64,000 bases of DNA from Sycon ciliatum (GCF_964019385.1 NC_088649.1:11704754-11768753); one strand, 5' to 3'; numbered from the stretch's first letter, positions 1 to 13,700 are shown. The notes: generated by a model not told the origin, from the letters alone. Program-made: numbers and translations.

Positions 1-325
1 CACCAAGCACGAGTAGCAATGGTGGGGCTGTTGCTTCATCCAAATTCTGAGGGTTTTTTTACGAGAAACCACGAACCTCGAGAACAGAATACTGCATGAT
101 AGAGGTGGCTGCAGACGCGACTGTGGTGGTGAAACTGGAGCACCTCCGCGTTTGCAGAGCATTTCCAATGTGAATGTCTTGCCAGTGAAATTTGCCCCGC
201 AAAACACAGTAACACCGTGTTCCAGTGGACAGCTCAGTGTTCATAACAATAGGGCCATTTCGCACCCGGCGCTACTTTATTCAGTGAAGGTGAATACTGG
301 TACACTGAAGAGTATAGCAGTGCTC

Positions 326-505
326 GTACAGCTGTGGACATAGAAATCCAGTGGACTGACCGGCCCAGGGCACCCTTACTGCCTTAGCGCGTTCACGCAC
401 GCACTGTAAAACTGGACCGGCAGTGCTCACGGCTGCACGGCCAGCACCCTGTGGCCGCTTGGCTTCTCAACGGATTTCGACACCCTCACCAATACTCTTA
501 TGAGC
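326..505 (+). repeat. Direct segmental repeat, copy 1 (partner at 794-1000)
   Basis: The two stretches share, in the same order, GTGGACA(T/A)AGAAATCC, a GACCGG block, CTTACTG(C/A)CTTAGC, CTGGACC(G/A)GCAGTG, CACGGCTGCA and TTTCTCAAC(G/A)GATTTC. They are diverged copies in direct orientation about 470 bp apart, with a (CA)n tract between them. The second copy has an internal duplication of its GGACCAGCAGTGCCCACGG segment (about 899-950). Confidence 0.75.
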
Positions 506-658
506 AATACTCCTGTACAAGGCAAGATACCAGTATGCAACTTACCACACAGAATGGATGCTTGCTCTGCCGTCTCCCTGGTTTACTGACGACCGCCTTG
601 TGGACAATTTGCTGACGACTGACGACGGCTTTCCATATCAGCAAAAAACAAGTGAGCA

Positions 659-735
659 CGTACACACACACACACATGCACACACACACACATACACCAC
701 ACATACACACATACACACACACATACACGCACACA
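659..735. repeat. Imperfect (AC)n microsatellite
   Basis: Alternating AC/CA interrupted by AT and GC dinucleotides. The open frames over it on both strands are simple-repeat artefacts. Confidence 0.95.
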
Positions 736-793
736 CCCACATAGACACACCCACATGGGCACACACATACAAACAGATGCACGCACATCGGAT

Positions 794-1000
794 TCTACAG
801 TTGTGGACAAAGAAATCCCGCGGAATGACCGGGGCGGGCAGCCTCCCTTACTGACTTAGCACGTACACGTACTGTAGTTCACATACACAGTGCATAGCTG
901 GACCAGCAGTGCCCACGGCTGCATAACTGGACCAGCAGTGCCCACGGCTGCAAGGCTAGCGCCCCGTGGTCACTTGATTTCTCAACAGATTTCAATGTCC
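794..1000 (+). repeat. Direct segmental repeat, copy 2
   Basis: Diverged second copy of the 326-505 block, with an extra internal tandem duplication of about 33 bp. No coding potential is evident. Confidence 0.75.
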
Positions 1001-1061
1001 AAAACAGTATACATAGAGAAGGTGTCTGTCAGAGTAGTATGTAGCAGCTCCTAAAAATAAG

Positions 1062-1257
1062 CAGGGGCGTCGGAAGGTATTTTAGTGTGGTACGGTCAGC
1101 CGTCTGAAGTAGAATTTACTCGTGGGGAGGGATGGCTGAGCCGAAAATTTTGGAAATTTAGAGCCCAAATCAGTGCATTTTATTGATTCACAGGGTACTT
1201 GGGGCAAATAGTGGTACGGTCAATACCGTAGTGACCGTACCGCGTGCGAAGCCCCTG
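1062..1257. mobile_element. Small inverted-repeat element, CAGGGGC ends
   Basis: The left end reads CAGGGGCGTCGGAAGG and the inverted right end reads CAGGGGCTTCGCACGCGG; both sides also carry an inward GGTACGG motif. About 196 bp, too small to encode a transposase, so a MITE-like element. The same CAGGGGCGTC end occurs at 47884 and alone near 36756, which suggests a family. Confidence 0.5.
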
Positions 1258-1612
1258 ACAAGGTTGGGGAAAATTGTATATTGGTTGGTATACAATGTCA
1301 TATACATACACACACACACACATACCCACACTTGCACTTGCGCACTACCGAAATTGGATGCGTGGGTCTCCCCGGGAGAGGGGAGAGAGATTCAAAAGGA
1401 GTCCTGGAAAGATGACTCAATTGGCTATTGAACCGCCCAACAGCCGACATCCCCTGAAATCTCCAAACTCTGGGTGGACTTTGAAATGCTCCCACATATG
1501 GGCTCGCTGCACCTCAGTAAGTGGGTCAGGACAAGGTGCAGAAAAGGATTGATGGCATCAAGGTATCCGTCCCGATATTCATCTGCATTTACGCCTGCCC
1601 AAACGCACACAC

Positions 1613-1639
1613 ATGCATACACACACAAACGCACCACCC

Positions 1640-1670
<31 letters not shown>

Positions 1671-1712
1671 ACACACACATGCGCACGTGCACACACACAC
1701 ACACACACACAA
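1613..1712. repeat. Poly-C tract flanked by (CA)n
   Basis: A run of about 22 C is followed by two (AC)n runs separated by ATGCGCACGTGC. Simple repeat. Confidence 0.95.
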
Positions 1713-4101
1713 CGTACCCACCAACACTATGCATGCAATGTCATGACCTTTGTATACAGTGCGTGAATGCTCATACATGTATTTTCAAATGCTGACCTTG
1801 GACCTGGGCTAAGGTATGCATCACTTGGCCTGTTCAAGTAAGTAATTCTGTAAAACCGGAAAGTCTAACGACTCACAAAGTCCAACGTTTTAACGACCAA
1901 TTCTTTTACGTTATTTGAAAAATACGTCATGGCTAGATGTCAGTGTAAAGATGCGCATACAGATGGGTGGCCAGGTAGCCATCGTTAAACTTTCTGCACG
2001 TAATCATGCCAAAATTACAAAAAACGTTACACATTTTGGTCGTTAGATAGACTTTCCCGTTCTACAGTCAGTAGTTAGTTCCCTGCACATACTGTCATAC
2101 ATGTACGAGCGCTTGCTGCATGAGAAGCTAGTCAGCAAAGTCTTAGAAAGTAGTTCACTTGGCAGCAGCCCTGTTCCCGCCGGGGTGGTTACTTGCTACC
2201 GTTACGCTGGACATAGCGGCTACCGCTGCCATTTGTATCGTTGCTCACGCCGTTTAGGCTTGCAAACAGCCTACCGGTATGTGGAGAACGGAGAGCAGGA
2301 CAAACTGCAGACGTCTCCACTGCCGCATGTCATAGAACATAGTAGGGCTAAGGCAATAGATAATGAATTTTGTTGATACTGAGCCTGGACATGGTGTCAG
2401 GAGCGTCGGTGACAAGCGACCAGTGCATACCCTGTCACGTAGAATACCGTCCAGTGTCCTAGTATCACATGCAGATCCAGCAACTGTACAGTCATACTGG
2501 TAGCCACCTCCCGTCACTCGGAAGACAGGACAGAGAAAGAAATAACTAACTTCGTAAGGAAACGAGAAAGGGCGCATCGCGTGCACCTGAGCTCACACAC
2601 TATACAGTGTTCCTCGAGCTTAGCCGATGTACCACCTTCTAGCTAAGTCAAGTGTTGCCAAAATTGAATAGTCACAGCGCCACACAATACGACTCCTCGG
2701 AGCTACAGCAGTCAAGAGAAAGAAACAGTTTGTCATCTCCTTTCTCAGTTTTCTGGACTTGAAAAAAAGTGTGCTGCATTCAGATCGCGAAACGCACCCG
2801 GCCGTACTGACTTATGTCGTGATAACACAGTCATTATAAATAATTATTTTTTCAACCACCAACTCGCACCAAGTACTGTTATGTGACGTCAGTCTGTCAC
2901 CAGACTGTGTGTAGCAGGGAGTCGTAGTCGATCGTATGACCCTAGGCCTAGGCCCATAGTAGGGCCATACTGCCATAGATCTACGTATACGACTCCCTGG
3001 TGTGTAGTCTACACTGTGTAGATCTACTATGGTGACATGATTGGTGTACACAGCAGTCAGCAGTCACCTTGGTCACTCAGCGCTGCTGTAGAGTAGTGGT
3101 AGTACAGGTGGTACAGCAGTATTACTGCCCTACTGCCTGAGTACCGTATTTTTCGGAGTATAACGCGCACCCCCAGTCTTTGTGGTCCACTTCACAACAA
3201 TAGCACACACAGAAGTCTTTGCTGTGAGCATGGTGGCTCGGCAATGGCGAAGTATTTTGGTTTTGTTCATCGTCTCGACGTGACCACTGTCACTGGCAGT
3301 CACCATGGTCACTGTCTGTAATGACTATGTTCGCAGGGAGTCCTATTTTACGACTCCCTATGCCCTGTTTCACAGCCATTATCATTACCATGGTTACGCC
3401 GATGTCGTTGTGAACAGTGGCATCATGTGCCCTCCAAATCGACAAATCCGCTCATCCCAAGAGAAAAACACAAGTGCACACCCAATGCATTCCACGTAAC
3501 CGTCGTTATTCGGTCGGCTTTCTATCCCACGTAGCACTAGGCTATAGGCCACTAGCAGCTAGCCGGCTCCAGATTCAGAACTTTACTTGTTCATGCCTTC
3601 TCGGTCTCACAGGTAGTGTAGGTCTACATGTGCAATGCACATAATACGACTTGCCAAGGAGTACTAAATTAATTTTATCAAATTTTGATCTCCCTCCAAC
3701 TAAGTCCAAGTTGAAGCATGGACCATGCATCCTTGCTAGATGATGGACAGTATGCAGGTTGACGTGGGTGGCGGGCACATGCACACTGCACTGAACACCA
3801 CAATCATCATCATTCTATCGATAGGCATTTCCCAAATCGGCCGGCCGAAAAATTCGCCGAAAACTGTGGTTTTGAAGAAATCACCGATCTTTTCGCTGAA
3901 TATGCAATTTCGGGACTGAAAATCAACTTGATACTCAGTCCTCATAAACTTTGTAGCTTTTTTTAAAATTGTTCTTCTTTCTTTTTTTCTTCTTTTTTTA
4001 CTCTTTTCTTTCTTTTTCCAACTTCTGCCCATGGCGTCACTCTCTCAGCACGTCAGCTGACAACAGTACAGTTACTGCCACCACCATCACCCTGTCGTGA
4101 G

Positions 4102-4735
4102 TAGCCCTTTCTCAAAGATGCCAACATATTTCGCAACTAATACTTATGCTTTTCGCAACCATGCCAAAACCAGTGAAAGTTGCTGAAATCGCATCGATAT
4201 TTTCAGAAAAAGCTCAATAGTTGCTAATATCGCAACTCAAAGTGAGTGAGTTCTTGTGCATAATCATGCCAAAAACAGCCAATAAAGGAGCGGAAATGGA
4301 AAACACTGGCGCAGCACAACTGCTTGAGTAAAGTCAATCGTACTTTGAAGCACATACAAAGAAATCATGCATGTACATGTACATGTACATGTATGAATGC
4401 ATAATTATGTTCACAGCGTGAAACATGTTTAGGAAAATGAACGGACTTGGAATGAATCCTTGTCCATTTTCGTTGAACCTTTGCACAGCATTCATGACAT
4501 AGCGGCATGCTCAGGGATGCCCCATGAAAAGTACACTTGTCATGATGATTTTTGCTATGTTTTCAGCGCTTCTTGTTGAAGCGGAGCATCATATCCTCCA
4601 AAGCGCTTCTCTGCAAACAGTTGCGGAAAAGTTGCGAAGTAGTTTGTGAAAATGAAGAAAGTTGCGAAAGTTGCGATTTCTTCCAAAACAACAAAAGTGG
4701 CGAAAAAAGTGGTGAGCATCTTTGGGAAAGGGCTA
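4102..4735. mobile_element. Non-autonomous hAT-type transposon with intact 8-bp TSD
   Basis: The left end is TAGCCCTTTCTCAAAGATGC and the inverted right end is TAGCCCTTTCCCAAAGATGC, 19 of 20 identical. The element is bracketed by a perfect 8-bp direct repeat GTCGTGAG (4094-4101 and 4736-4743). An 8-bp duplication and Y-A-G terminal bases are characteristic of the hAT superfamily. It is 634 bp with no transposase-like frame, so it would need enzyme supplied in trans. Internal sequence repeats GTTGCGA-type words. Confidence 0.85.
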
Positions 4736-4894
4736 GTCGTGAGAAGGTGCTCTCTGTAGACGAGGTTGGTGATGTTCCGACGCGGCCATGTTGATTCAAG
4801 AAGACATCCAGGACTCACAGGCAGGAGCAAACAAAGAATAATACATGTACAACTGACGGTACAACAACAAGAAGACAAAGGCAACTCCCTAGAA

Positions 4895-5055
4895 TACAGA
4901 CGGTCAGAACCGGGGCTAACACCCACACCGTGATACGGTTTAGATGGTCGCAAGACCGGGGCTCTACCAACCGTGGATGGTTGTAGTAAGCCCGGTAAGG
5001 TCACTGTTTCCGAACACGGTGGTTCTCCACCTTGTTACATGCGGTCAACCAACAA
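4895..5055 (+). repeat. Dispersed repeat family A, copy 1
   Basis: Shares the core CCGGGGCTCT(A/G)CCAACCG, GGTTGTAGTAAG and GGTCACTGTTTCCGAACAC, then TCCACCTTGTT, with copies at 8226-8400 (opposite strand) and 8425-8660. An upstream part of the same family (TTCCAACTTCTGCCCATGGC) lies at about 4010-4070, so this copy may be split by the hAT-type element at 4102-4735. Confidence 0.7.
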
Positions 5056-5171
5056 CATATTTTCAACAAATCTAAGAAATTATGTATTGTACAATCATGT
5101 ACAATGTACATGTACATATTTTCAACAAATCTAAGACACACAATTATTATTATTGTACAATCATGTACACA

Positions 5172-5262
5172 ATCTGCGGACAGCATGCTGTTTCGTTCTT
5201 TGTGAACTCATCAGCGCAGCACAGAGGAAATGAGGCCGAACCTGATAGCAATGAAAATAAAA
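5172..5262 (+). repeat. Dispersed repeat family B, copy 1
   Basis: Contains CTGTTTC, then TTTGTGAACTCATCAGCGCA, then CCGAACCTGATAGCAATGAA, ending in AATAAAA. Two further copies lie at 43674-43765 and 43912-44005. All end in an A-rich AATAAA-like tail, as retroposed sequences do. Origin unknown. Confidence 0.75.
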
Positions 5263-5310
5263 ATTTCCAATCAGGCCCGAACACAATCATGTACATGTAC
5301 ATGTAGGTAG

Positions 5311-5733
5311 GCATACCGTAATGTCGCGTGCATAAGCCGGATTTGTGCATAAGCCTGTCTCGTGTAGAAGCATGAAATCTGCAACAGCTTTTCGCGTACA
5401 AGCCTGTCGCATGCATAAGCCGGGCCAGTACACGAGACGCGCCACGTGTCGCGTGCGTAAGCCGGGCTACTACGTACTACGCAAGACTGGTGAGCGCGCC
5501 TTTTACATGTTCATGTTTGCATGGTACCGTACACTTGCACACGCGGAAAACGTGGGAAGATGCGGAAATCAACACCAGCAAGTCAGCAGTTTGCGCATAC
5601 AAGCCTGGTCATTGAGTGGTGCTTGTCATATAAGCCTGTCTCGTGTATAAGCCTGTCTTGTGTACAAGCCTGACTCCATCACCGGCTTATAGGCATATAA
5701 GCCCCGGCTAATGCACGCGACATTACGGTATGC
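5311..5733. mobile_element. MITE with 22-bp identical terminal inverted repeats
   Basis: The ends read GCATACCGTAATGTCGCGTG inward from both sides, and the match continues as CAT(A/T)AGCCGG. The interior is built from many variants of ATAAGCCTGTCTCGTGTA. 423 bp, no coding potential. Superfamily not assigned because no clear target duplication is visible. Confidence 0.8.
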
Positions 5734-8225
5734 GGATAATGCCGGAAGGAAAATTGGCAGAATTCGGTACTTTTTCTGGTAAGTTTCATGCATGTTTGGT
5801 ATGTGGATAAAGAAGCGGAGCAGAATTCGAGGAATTGCCCGCCATAAGGTTTGTATGGGTCTGCCAATTTCACTGCTTTTCGAGCAGAATCTGCCACCTT
5901 TTCGAGCATCATCCGCACACCCCTACATGTACATGTAGGATATTATGATCACGGAGAATCGTCATTGCTAGCAACCAGGCTCATGAGCATTGTCTTGTGC
6001 TCCAGCCCATATTTACACCATAGGGATCATGGCGACTGTGGAGTAGTTCCTTCTCTTCAGCACATACATGGGCATGATCATAGTCGAAGCGCTGAGCCCG
6101 ATATGCGAATTGCGATGCACAGGAAGCCACAGAGTTTTTCTGTTGTACATGTACTAGTAAGTACTAGTATGTACTAGTAACAGTTGTGATTCATTGTTTG
6201 GATAATTTTCATCCGCCGCACTTGGATCCATCATTCCATGATCGTCTTTGGCAAATCAGTGTTGTCAGATATTTCGATCAAGTAACACAAGAGGGGGTGG
6301 GGGTGGGGGTTAGTTGCCGCCAGTCGACTAGTCCCTGTGCGCCTAGTCAAGCGGGTGGCAAGTTGACCTAGCGAAGACTCTAATATTGCAGAACAAACTA
6401 ATTATTATATATTTGTGGCAAGCTGACGCCGCCGCGCTAGGGCTCAATCGACGATCGCGACTGACTGGCATTTTCCCCGACTGTCGACCATTTATGATTC
6501 ATACATGATTGTACATGACTGTACATTTACACTGTACATCCGTCATCATGACATCATGCCATCTATTAGTACTGTCATCTCGCCTATGTTCGGTGATTTG
6601 CATGACGTTGTATATTAATATTCCATTTCGGAGTATTTCCTCTATAATACACACACTGCAAACAGACGGTGATCAACGATTCATCATGTTTCAAGCATGC
6701 TACATGTATGTACAAACTATTATGGCCAGCTGCGCTGTACCTCAACTGCTCAAGCGCACACCTCATTGTGACCTCAACATCCAGTGCTGCTGTCCAGTGC
6801 AGTACTGAGGAACGGGATGCGAAGGTACGAGTGGGACTTTCGTGGCCACGGATATCCGATCAAATTAGCTCTGCATACCGGGACGGATACAATTGTGTAC
6901 ATATCCGTACGTTTGGAGTTAATTAAATGCAGTGGTGGAAAACAGGAAGGAACCAGCTGGCGCGGCATGGCGTGGTGCACATCCCCGACTCGACTATGAC
7001 TATAAGTAACCCCGATATCGCCGATTAGATGCATGTCGCACTGTCGGTCCAGAAACAAAGCATACGTGTCATGTTCATGACCTAGTCTGTAGTCCACAGA
7101 AGTCTAGAACTCAGGTTTGGTACTAGTACTACTACTAGTAGTACTCCTGGTCCTGGTACTACTACTAGTACTAGTTCGTTTTGACAGAACGACGCGACGT
7201 ACTGAGTGTATGATGTCATAACGCTAACTTTAGTTTAGCAGTATCCTCCAGGGACCAGGCGCCAGCCGGCCCGCCTCATTCCCGCACCAACTGTCCAAAG
7301 CCAGTGCTAGGGAAGTCACCACAACTAAGTAACTTCACAAGCACAATCTGTCAATCATTGTAGTCATTCTACATGTACTTCGAAGTACATGTATGTGTGA
7401 GCATGCATGCATGCACTAAGTCTAAAGACTAGACTAAGTACATGGAGTAGTAAAGTAAAGACTAAAGAGTGATTATAATTTTTATGGATAGCATGGGTAC
7501 TCGAGAATGGGACGGGAGTTGCTACTCTAATCATCATAACTATTTCACTCAACTCTAAAGTACGAAATACATGTAGTGGTTGCGACTTCGGCGCAAGTGT
7601 CAAGTCAAGTCGGCGGGCTCAAGTGTGGGGAGCAACCCCTTTCTAAAGACTAGACTAACCCCTTTCTAATGCACTGGACAGAACTGTGTAAAGTAAGTTT
7701 TATTTCTGGAGTTCACATGTGCTGCGGTCTGTGAGGATGTAGGATTACTCAAGGCAGAGGTAGAGCCTACTACTACTACTACTACTACTACTAGAGCCGG
7801 TGTCATGAAAAGCTCGTGTACAAGTACCGGTACTTGTACGTTATGACTTTGTACCTTCTCGATCCTCTGGTGTGTGCAGTTTTACCTGTCCCTCGTTGAG
7901 CATGTTCATACTAATAGTAGTCCTACCATGACTAGTGAGTAGTGTAGTAACTTAGTCTAAGAGTACTTCTTTAGAATCCTTACCCTGTACTGGTGACAAC
8001 GGCATCATGCACTGAGCTCTAAACTGTATGAGTATGGATTCGTATTCGTGTTAGGAATCACCAAGATCTCGCCATTCTCGGTTCTCCTCCTACACTACAC
8101 TAGTCTACAGTCTACAGAGTACAGTCTTGCTTTAGAGTTTAGACAGCTGGTCATATACATGTACATGTACATGTACAATGTCATACATTATAACCTAACA
8201 CTGGTTAAAAACCAGTATTAGATAA

Positions 8226-8400
8226 ACCTTGTTATAGTTCACGCAATTGTTAGATTGACAGCATAAAACAAGGTGGAGGATACTGTGTTCGGAAACAGTG
8301 ACCTTACTACAACCTTCCGCGGTTGGCAGAGCCCCGGTCCCTGCGGACCATTTGAACCATAATAATGGGTATCGCACCCGGTTCTGACCCTCATTATGCT
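8226..8400 (-). repeat. Dispersed repeat family A, copy 2 (inverted)
   Basis: Reverse-complement copy of the family A core. It faces copy 3 (8425-8660), giving an inverted pair separated by little sequence. Confidence 0.75.
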
Positions 8401-8424
8401 AGGGGGTTAGGAGACTACTCCTGA

Positions 8425-8660
8425 TGTCGTCTTGTTTTCTTCGCTCTTTTCTTTAACTTGTATAAAGACTTCTTTTTCGTTTTTCTTCCAACTTCTGCCC
8501 ATGGCGTCCTTCTCTCAGATCGTCAACTGTCAACAGATTTTTTTACCGGGGCTCTGCCAACCGTGGAAGGTTGTAGTAAGGTCACTGTTTCCGAACACAG
8601 TGTCCTCCACCTTGTTTCATGCTGTCAATCTAACAATTGCATGTACACGTACATGTACCA
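8425..8660 (+). repeat. Dispersed repeat family A, copy 3
   Basis: Includes TTCCAACTTCTGCCCATGGC followed by the CCGGGGCTCTGCCAACCG and GGTCACTGTTTCCGAACAC cores. The short frames over copies 2 and 3 translate to the same peptide pieces, which reflects repeat copying and not a gene. Confidence 0.75.
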
Positions 8661-10399
8661 GGTAACCTGTACATGATTGCAGATGGGCAGTCCACTAGTC
8701 ACTGATAAAGACCTTTATTGCTGAACTCACAAATTATGAGAAGTAATTTCGAGACACCCTGCAGCTTCATCCGTAGAGAGAAGTAGGGTGGACACACCCA
8801 TTCCCACAGCACTGCAAAACAGAACCGATTCCTTTTATGTACAACGTTTCGGCAAAATTGCCATCGTCAGGTACGAAATGAAACAATGATGCCATGCCAA
8901 TGAATCTGTAGTCACAAATTGTGATACAGATTATGCTTGGAGCGGCAAACTGTGCTGAAAGGTGTGATATCCGAACATTGCTATGATAGGATCACCGCGA
9001 TATCACCGCGATCGATAGGGCACGGTGCTGTCGGTAGGTGGATAACCCACACTGCTTGCTCAGGTGCGATTGTGTCCGGTGCATGTAGTAGTAGTACTAG
9101 TAGTACTAATAGTAAACGTAGTATTTTGCTGTTCTCGCTCTCCCTGCCTCTCTCTGCATTCGTATCAATAATTATTATCATCATTGGTTTGTGCGTTCAA
9201 TAAAACACCTTTGTAGTAACAACATACAAACAGTGCGCGGCGCGGTGCAATCTACATGTACATGTACGTCATTGGACACTCGACATGTACAGATAACACC
9301 TTCTTTGTAAAGTTTGTTTGTAATTGTTTCGCGTTTGCAGATCACATCCGAGATGGTGTGAAGTACATGTCAATACATTGAAGCCTGTCTCTGCAGACCA
9401 GTGTATCATAATCCTAGACACATGTACAGTGCACATGAAGCATGCCCCTGAATAATTATTGTTTGGTTTGTAGAATAATTTTCCCCTGGCAGTATTCTTT
9501 TTAAGCCTAAGGACTGTCATGTAATTCATTATTGTATTGTAACTGTGTAGGTACCGGTGCATACACGTCATGTAGACAGTGTACAGTGTACAGTGCAGCT
9601 ATCATGGCTGTAGTGCAGTGGAGCCGTGTAGGCTTGTTTGTCCAAGCCAGGGTTTGATTGTGTACTACTACTACAGTACTAGTATTTCAAAAGCGGAAAG
9701 ACTATCGCACTTACTCACTGTGACTCCGGACACTAGCCACTAGACTATAGACTATAGTATACGTCTACTCTCAGTTCCTCATGTATTTTGTTACATGACT
9801 TTGTATGACTTTGTATTAATTTTGTAGATATCTACCTTCGAGCTTCCGCGGCGCGGCCCCGGGGATTCAGTGTGGGATCATAGACAGACTCAGTGACAGT
9901 GCCCGTTGCGTGCACGCTATGCAGCCCTTGGGCCTGGCCTTGTACCATGAGCATGAGGCATGACCACGCCAGCTAGCCCCTCACTGCCTCTCAGTCTCAC
10001 TGACTCTCACTCTCAGGTCAGCCGTCTACCGATAGATATTATCTGCATGCACTGCAGTGCAGAGCTAGCTCAGCTGGCTAAGCTGGGCCCACCAGAACAT
10101 GAGTTCACCATCAATGAATCATGTTCACTGCTGTCGACATGTCGTTCATACAGCTGCCTGTGCAAGTAGGGGAATTCACCTGCCCCATGGCTCATGACAG
10201 TCACGTCATCTATGCTTTGACTATTCACGGGCCTAGGCCTAGGCCAGGGTTTGATGGGTACGGCTCGAGAGCGCTCTGGGAAGATTCTCACTGTTATGTA
10301 ACTGCTGGCGGGGTACTTGGGGTATTTTCGCTCCGCTGCTTACTAACTAATTTGAGGGAAAGAGACAAACGGGGACAGTCTGAAGAAAAAATAGACTGT

Positions 10400-10480
10400 C
10401 ACCACCAGGACTCGAACCAGGGACCCTCGCTTGTCCCTTACACCAGCACAGATAAATGCTCAACGGTTTGGCTACACGCG
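10400..10480 (-). repeat. Degenerate tRNA-derived SINE-like sequence
   Basis: On the minus strand a perfect B-box GGTTCGAGTCC (10408-10418) follows an A-box-like TAGCCAAACCGTTGAGC about 50 nt upstream. The acceptor stem does not close. Downstream sequence is loosely similar to the tails of the tRNA-like units at 42178 and 43379. Confidence 0.5.
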
Positions 10481-10721
10481 CTTAAGTATACGGAGATAAT
10501 GGAGTATATAAAAGGTGTGACGAGAAGACTTATAATCAAAATAGTGATACATAGACGAGCAGTTGAGTAAATAATTATTAATTCCACCCTAGTATTATTT
10601 GTAGTGTCCGTCACGATAATGCAGTGTAGTGTATCGACTGAATACTAGTACCCTACCCTGTCTCCTACCCTGTCTCCTACCTGCCTAGCCTAGAATTGTC
10701 ATCTCGCCTGGATATTCGGAG

Positions 10722-13700
10722 ATGGGGCCAAACGTCGTTGCCGACCAGGATGTGGCAGTTGATTGTCTTCTTGGAAAATCTTGTGAAATGCAAGCAAGAG
10801 CAGTGGGACCGTGCACAGCTAATAATACACACGCCAGTCCATGGGTGCCTAGACGTATGACTGAAAGCAGTGATGGGTCTGAACATCGCCACAATCAACT
10901 AACATATTCCTCGATGTCCAGTGAAAGAGACTGCGCTCGTTCCAGGAGCGCCAGTGATAGACCAAGCAGCTATCCAGTGGGTTTATCTTCCCTTGAAGGT
11001 ACAAGCAACAGCACAGCAAGAACTACGTGTAGAGAAAGTAGGAGCTTGAATGTCGCCACTTCCGCGGTCACTGGCAGCAGAACTACAGCTACCACAATGC
11101 GTTTGGATACGTGCCTGGTCGAGAGTGCTACCGTTTCGGACAGTCTCCTATGCACTAGGTGTGAGAAGCTCCTACTCGACCCCGTACAGGTGACATCATG
11201 TGGACATCGCTTCTGCAGAGAGTGTGCATATGCACTGATCAACAGGTAAGAGGAATGATCCGTGAATCGCCACACTGTGGTGGCAGTGATACGGGTAACT
11301 TGAAAATGTGTTGCAAACGGGTCATGCGCAACACTGCTCATTGAATCGATGGCTGTTCAACAGTATCTTGTCGACAACAATGGTGAAACAAGCAGTTGCG
11401 TCCATATACTGTTCTGCTCCTCACTGCTAACTCCAGTATGAGCTCACTGGACGAGAGGTTCAGGTCAGGACTCAGGAGGCAGCATTAACTAACGTAACGT
11501 CACTGTTCAATGCCATCCTTTGTTTTGGTATGGACCATCCACAGGCAGACGCAGCTCGGTACATGTCCCAAGGATCAGCAGCAGTTTGCGGTGTCCAGTC
11601 TTCATTCAGATCGTCAGGCAGGCAAGGAAGTCAGCATACTGGATGTCTATTGTCCAATGCGGGGGCACACTCAGGATGGGACATGCTCCTGGCAAGGCAC
11701 TATTGCACAGTTACAGGTGAGCTTTGGTATCTGATATCAAGATAGTAACTACCGGTGGTGATGGTGAACGACTGATTTTACCATTTTGGGTATGTGTCCT
11801 GGATATGCCGGGGCGGGGGGGGGGGGGGGCAGGAGAAGGAGAAGGGAGTACCAGTCCGATACTTTTACCCTATATCCACACATTTACACATGTTGTAATA
11901 ATGTAAGACAAATTGTTTTACTTTGTCTTTGGTGTTGTCCCGCAGCACAGTAGTATGCGTTACTACTATACAATCATGTATGTGTATGTGTGTATGTGTA
12001 TGTGTGTATGTGTGTCTGTACTGTAGCCACTGGTGCACATGTACATGTACATGCATACGTATGCTGGTGCTGATGAATCTCTTCTCATGTACTCGTCCAC
12101 TGTGCAGGACCACGTGAAGTCAGACTCCTGTGGCTGTGGCCCGCAAGTCGCACGCGCTGCACGTAGTCACACCTATCCACAGTCCCGGTCCACGTCATCA
12201 TTATCATCAACAGCACTCAGCAGGCAAGACTACAGCCATCACTCACTACCAGCTCACAGCTACAGACCAGCTTCATACCAACAACAGCAACACTCAGCAA
12301 CTCAGCAGCAGCAGCAACAACAACACTCATCATCAACCCATCAGCAGCAGCAACCACGTCCCAGGACTGGCAGCTTTGACAGCAGCGCAGTTGATCAGGC
12401 AGATGACCTGCAGTCACAAATGCAGGATATGCGCGAGCTGGTTTCTGCACTAAGACAGCACATGTTTCAACAATTCAACAATCATGGAGATGCTATCACA
12501 AAACTGAAGAAAGATTTAGCATATCAACAAGAGAGAAGCCAACAGCTGACATCAGTTGTGCATCAGCTGAAGGAAGAGAATACCGCCCTGAAGCAACAAC
12601 TTCTCACTCAACAGAAGTCCTGCATGGATGACGTTGACAGCTTGAAAGTACAGCATTACCAGCTAGCTCAGGAGCAAGCCGAGATGCGTCTCAGCCAGCA
12701 CCATTCCATTGCCACACAACGCCATTACAGCAGCAGCAGCAGCAGCAGTGGCAGCATGGAACAAGATGGCGGCATGATACCTAGTTGGTACAGTGCAAGC
12801 AGTGTGCAGTCTCTACCAGCGCGACTTTCATGCACCACAACACGGGAGTCCTCCAACACCATGGCCGCCAGGACAGCCGAGAACCGACTGTCTAGCTTAT
12901 CGCAAGACAGCGGTATATCGGCAGGGGACTGTGATGCATCTCTGACGTCTTCTACGTCTAGCGTCTGGAGCACTGGGAGCAGTGTTTTGAGGTAAGCCAG
13001 TGCACACAGCAAGCACATGTGCATCCCTTGAGCTGTACATTGTGACGGTCTTCAATACTGACTGGGTTTTACACTCAATCAGGGTGTAGTGATAGTAGTT
13101 GTGTGAAGATTACTCGGGCATACATGTAACACTAGAGTCACAGCCGAGAAACCAATATTGGATATCTTTCCCTCTCTCTCTCTCCTTTGTGTAGGTAGAG
13201 TCAATTATGTAACAGACAATGACATTAGTACTCTACAGAGTCTGGAAGTCACTTGATAGTTCACATACACGATCTCTGCATTGTTAGTTATTCACAACAT
13301 GCATAACAGCCAGCACGTAGGACTGGGTGCTAAACAGTATTTGCCTTTTTCTGTTGTTTGCATCCTACAGGAGCATCTCGACGTTGGAGACTGAGATGAG
13401 TGACATGGGCATGCGTGTAGACATGGTGGAGCAGTGCACGACCAACGGCAGATTGCTCTGGAAGATCAACAACTTCTCACAGCACCTGTACGAGACCAGT
13501 CAGAGTGGAAACAGTTCCTCTCTCTACTCGCCCTATTTCTTCACCAATCCACAAGGATACAAGATGTGCCTACGTATGTACCCAAACGGTGATGGAGCCG
13601 GCAAGGGAACTCACCTCTCACTCTTCCTGGTTGTCATGGAGAGCGATTACGACGCAGTACTCCCTTGGCCAATGAACAAGAAGATTCGGTTCCGTGTCTG

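Larger units (their letters stand above)
1..10685. other. Gene-poor left flank rich in small repeats
   Basis: I found no convincing coding exon here. Open frames are short, lack recognisable domains, and many are products of (CA)n runs. What can be supported are microsatellites, a direct segmental repeat, several inverted-repeat elements, copies of dispersed repeats and one degenerate tRNA-like sequence, listed separately. Between them the DNA is AT/CG mixed with many ACATGT and TAGTAC palindromic words and shows no other structure I can name. Confidence 0.6.

Noticed and set aside
3145..3330. Transposon starting CCGTATTTTTCGGAGTATAA
   Set aside because: Only one end is visible; no inverted partner was found nearby, so no element was called.
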